DNA of 64,000 nucleotides, taken from the NCBI RefSeq assembly GCF_949628265.1, contig NC_088790.1, positions 10,854,545 through 10,918,544 on the forward strand. The letters run 5' to 3'. This DNA is from Cloeon dipterum. Taxonomy: Eukaryota > Arthropoda > Insecta > Ephemeroptera > Baetidae. The position numbers and the translations under genes are program-made. Shown here piece after piece: positions 60,832 through 64,000 of this stretch. How positions within the stretch are numbered: the first letter of the stretch is position 1; each line of letters opens with the position of its first letter. A model generated the notes under the pieces. The model made no database searches. It was not told the DNA's origin and was given only the letters and a program-made list of their open reading frames with translations.

Positions 60832-63036
60832 GGTCTGGAAGTGCAACGCTGCTAAAGGTTTCAAGATGGGCCGGCAAGCTCGGACAGGGTGGACAGCGTA
60901 TCGGGTGAAGACTCTGCACACGGCGACGGCCACTTCGAAAAAGACAGATTATTTGTTTGCAGCTGTAGACGTCGGAAATTATTATTGCACAGCCCCACTC
61001 AAGCAGCAAGCGATATGAGATTTCCTAGCCGAAATGCAGTCCCCCCTTCGTCTTCCAGCTGGCCCAGCTGGCAAACAAAGCAGTGGTTAAAAAGGAATTT
61101 GAAACCGGTAGTCATCACATTCAGATTTCGTGTTCTTTGGATGGCTGCCAAAATTTGAAATACTTTTCGTAAAATATAACTCTGAAAATAACTTTAAACA
61201 GAAATTTATTGCTATTGTTGTTATGTATTGAATAAGTGCTGGTTGTATTAGGAAGGATCGGTGATTTGAATTTCCACATTAAAACCGGTACTTCTACCTG
61301 CCGCACACCTGCTATCGAAATTTTAAGCAAAAGAGCGCGCTGTGACACCTGCCGGTGAAATCTGTGATAAGAACACGCAGCAATAAAATGATATAAAATG
61401 CTTTTTGGGCTTGTGCAGAGATATTTATTTTATAAACGTCTAAATTGCTAGAGTTGGAAATTTATAAGTCATCTATATAACGACCGACTTGTGTTCTGGG
61501 CCGTCTCGTTTACTTGCACTTAAAAAGTATTTTTACAAATTAAGTATATCTCAAATAATGCTTTCGTAATTAAATTCACACAAAATATCAACCAAACTAA
61601 TAAGTTTCATAAGATAGAGTTAAACGAATTTCATTAATTTTAATTGTGAAATATGTCCAATGTCAGAAGACTTTTAAAATCATTGCAATCAGTGCGTTTG
61701 ATGAACCAATATTTATTTAATAGGCATTGTTGACAATTATTTCCCCCATCCGAGTATTTGCAAGTTGTGCGAAAATTGTATTATCGTGATCCCGCTGTTC
61801 TCAGTAAAAGTGTTTTGTAATCATCTTTTGAGAAATTGTTAAAAATCAATCTCCATAGGCAGGCGCATTGCATCTGACTTCGGTCTGCTTTTATTGGTCT
61901 TCTTACAGCTTTGCTGCTTCGTCTCAGTCTGACCAGTCTGACAATAAAGTACCGTGTTGGTTCAATATCATGTTGGAGACGGAAAATTATTTGAAATAGG
62001 AAAAATGGAAAAATCATAGGCACTTTCTTAGATCTCATAGTGCAATTCGACAGTTGGCCACTAATCCACCGATTTTTTTTTTTTAATTAAACTATTGTAA
62101 TTTTTATGCTTGTTTTGAAAATTTTACCAAACAGTGTGTACTCACACATGATCAAACTCTAAATTATTAAATAATTTAAAGTAAATTAGGTAAATTATAA
62201 ATTATAAAATAATTTAAACTCGGTTTGATGAGAATACGCACTTTATTTTTTAATGCAAGCTTCACTTGATATGGAGATTTGCTCCACTTTTTAAAGTGTG
62301 TGCCGAAGTGATGTCAAAACGCAATCATTTGCATGAAATCGTGTTGCCGCTAAATTCACCCCCTGTGGCAAGACAGCTGCATGGCCGCGCTTTCTCAGCA
62401 GTATTCTGCTCTCATATAAAATTGGTGCGCGTCCAAGAATAAAGTTTACGACAGATGATATGGACACAGAGTGTGTGCTGTTGTGCAGACTAAAAGACAC
62501 ACATACACACAAGTACCGAGAGTACTGAGACAGGGGAGGGGAAGTACACGTACTCAAGAGGGGAAACGCTCATTGCGCACCTCCTTGCCCGGCATGCCTG
62601 CTGGGTACCGTTCATACGCGTTGGGTAGGCAAAGTATTTTCCAAGTACAACCATTTTGATTTGAAAATATAAATATAATCTGCTAACTAAGCAATCAATC
62701 TTTGAGCTCGGATCTTATATAATTGAGGACGTAAAGCATATGAGTGGAATATGATTAAAGATAATTTGCGATATTTGTCTGCTTCGTAAACCGCGGTCCC
62801 TCCCTCTTTTTTTAAAAAAAGTATTGATTTTTTATTTTTTGTGAGCAGGTTGCCTTGCCAATATCTATAACATATATTTTTCTCAAATTCAATTTAAGAG
62901 AATATCAAGAAGAGGAAAACTTAAATTGCGTTTAGAAAAAAACGTAAAAATTGAGCGTGCACCAAAATGAAAAAGAAACCACTTTTTATTGGTAACCTTG
63001 ATTTATACTCTCAATTAGTGCAGGTTACATACATAA
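60832..63036. other. Pgd promoter side and aldo-keto reductase 3' region
   Basis: A GC-richer stretch at 60832-61060 is the likely Pgd promoter and 5' UTR. The remainder is AT-rich; I find no supported gene. Confidence 0.5.
62985..62990 (-). terminator. Poly(A) signal of the aldo-keto reductase gene
   Basis: Minus-strand AATAAA 47 bases beyond the stop codon. Confidence 0.6.
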
Positions 63037-63988
63037 TCATGCTTTTATCTTGCCCTCATCAACAAGCTTCTGGTAAGCCGCTCTGTACCGGCTGACTTCA
63101 ACGCCTTCCCAGTGCCGGTTTTTCACGTTGGCAAAGCAGCTGCAAATTTTAAAATAGCATTTTAGCCGTTTCTTGAGATTATTTTGCACCAGCCTTACTT
63201 TGCTTTGATTTGGGCCAGTACTTCCAGCTCTTTCGGAGTCAGGCCGTTGATGCAAACATCCAGATTGTGCTCAAGCACTTCACTGCAGTTAATTCCAAGC
63301 AAATGGGTTGCCGGACCCTCGACAGACATTGAGTGGAAGACGGCAAGACGTGCAAGTTCAATTCCCTCTTTCTAAAAGATTAAAAAATTGGTTCAGAGTA
63401 AAATATAATTATACCTGATTAATTTGCCATGGGAATTCATTTTATATAAATAAAAAGTTTTAGGATTTTATACCTTGCAAATCTCAACTGCATTAGCGCA
63501 CGCGTCCTTAAGTTCTTGATGAGCCGGGTGCCACGGGAATGGTCCTTTGTTGGTCAACAAGCTCATGCTTGTGCCAGCCGCCGAGATAATGCCCATTTTG
63601 CGACTCTGGGAAGGTTTTAAAATATTTTAATGGCTTTCTTAAATTTTTTAATTTTATTAATTAAAAAATGATTAACGAATTTATTGAATTGATGTCTGCC
63701 TCACTAATTAAATTAAAATGAATTCAGTATGATATTTTTAATTTTTTGGCTCACCTGGAAGAACGGCAGATATTCTTGCAGGGTGCTGTCGTGGAGGGTG
63801 GAGCGTGCGTAGCACAGCACGCAATCCACTTTGAACTTGCTGCGCTCGATTGCTTCCTTCAGCACGCTGATAGGGTAGCCGGTGACGCCGATGTACTTGG
63901 CCTTACCCGCTTTCACGACTTCAACTAAGGCGGGGAACGTCTCATTCACCACGATATCCACATTCGGTGCAAATTCAATGTCATGGGC
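63037..63988 (-). CDS. Aldo-keto reductase, L-galactose-dehydrogenase-like (3' part; 5' exons beyond window)
   Basis: Four exons are visible in transcript order: 63988-63755, 63605-63474, 63371-63199 and 63139-63037. They encode the last 213 residues. The segment opens with AHDIEF, the end of the barrel strand that reads (Q)VHDIEF in relatives. KAKYIGVTGYPISVLKE, KMGIISAAGTSMSLLT, GPFPWHPAH and KEGIELARLAVFHSMS follow, matching insect members of the L-galactose dehydrogenase branch of aldo-keto reductases (NAD(P)H-dependent TIM-barrel oxidoreductases). The catalytic Asp/Tyr/Lys residues of this family lie in the missing N-terminal half. The first visible exon begins in phase 0 after a CAG acceptor. 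The substrate is unknown. Confidence 0.87.
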
Positions 63989-64000
63989 CTGCACAATAAA

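Noticed and set aside
1-64000. Prokaryote-type features (operons, ribosome binding sites, CRISPR)
   Set aside because: Spliced genes, intron-rich architecture and animal protein families show this is nuclear eukaryotic DNA. No regularly spaced direct-repeat array was seen.

Overview
The window is animal nuclear DNA, most likely from an insect. Genes are split by many GT-AG introns, exons are GC-richer than the AT-rich introns, and the proteins are recognisable insect orthologues (Nostrin, mind bomb 2, 6-phosphogluconate dehydrogenase, p23, an odorant-binding-protein-like gene). The species cannot be fixed from sequence alone. There is no CRISPR array, operon or rRNA, and I found no convincing tRNA.

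Layout from left to right. (1) 1-3500 has no gene I can support. (2) 3501-10059 (+) is an eight-exon gene for a secreted or type I membrane protein with a metabotropic-glutamate-receptor-type ligand-binding domain but only one C-terminal transmembrane helix. (3) 10893-15935 (-) is a seven-exon mitochondrial acetyl-CoA hydrolase / 4-hydroxybutyrate CoA-transferase family gene, convergent with gene 2. (4) 17125-44664 (-) is Nostrin (F-BAR + HR1 + SH3). Nine common exons lie at 17125-23219. Three alternative coding first exons lie 3.3, 14-16 and 21 kb upstream; all end in phase 0, and one adds 834 residues. (5) Inside the large Nostrin intron, on the opposite strand, lie an OBP-like gene (28591-30879) and a candidate two-exon small-protein gene (32551-32834). 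(6) 45590-46749 (+) is the Hsp90 co-chaperone p23, head-to-head with the distal Nostrin promoter and with two alternative first exons. (7) 48235-54145 (-) is the E3 ubiquitin ligase mind bomb 2, complete in 13 coding exons. (8) 55616-60831 (-) is Pgd, complete in 7 exons. (9) 63037-63988 (-) is the 3' part of an aldo-keto reductase that runs off the right edge.

Mobile sequence is modest: two long fold-back elements (26080-26277 and 30283-30440, both in introns), a dispersed repeat with copies at 6366 and 49941, and, inside the second copy, a composite hAT-like miniature element (49981-50552) flanked by an exact 8-bp target duplication. Exon boundaries were derived by hand from splice-site consensus and reading-frame continuity. 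For every gene listed the coding length closes to a multiple of three, but no transcript data were available.

The genes are unrelated metabolic and signalling loci and do not form a pathway. The most unusual points are the multi-promoter Nostrin locus with its long SH3-ligand-containing N-terminal extension, the 7TM-less mGluR-like receptor, a His-to-Asp change in a mib2 RING, the small gene nested in Nostrin, and the reconstructable nested transposon.
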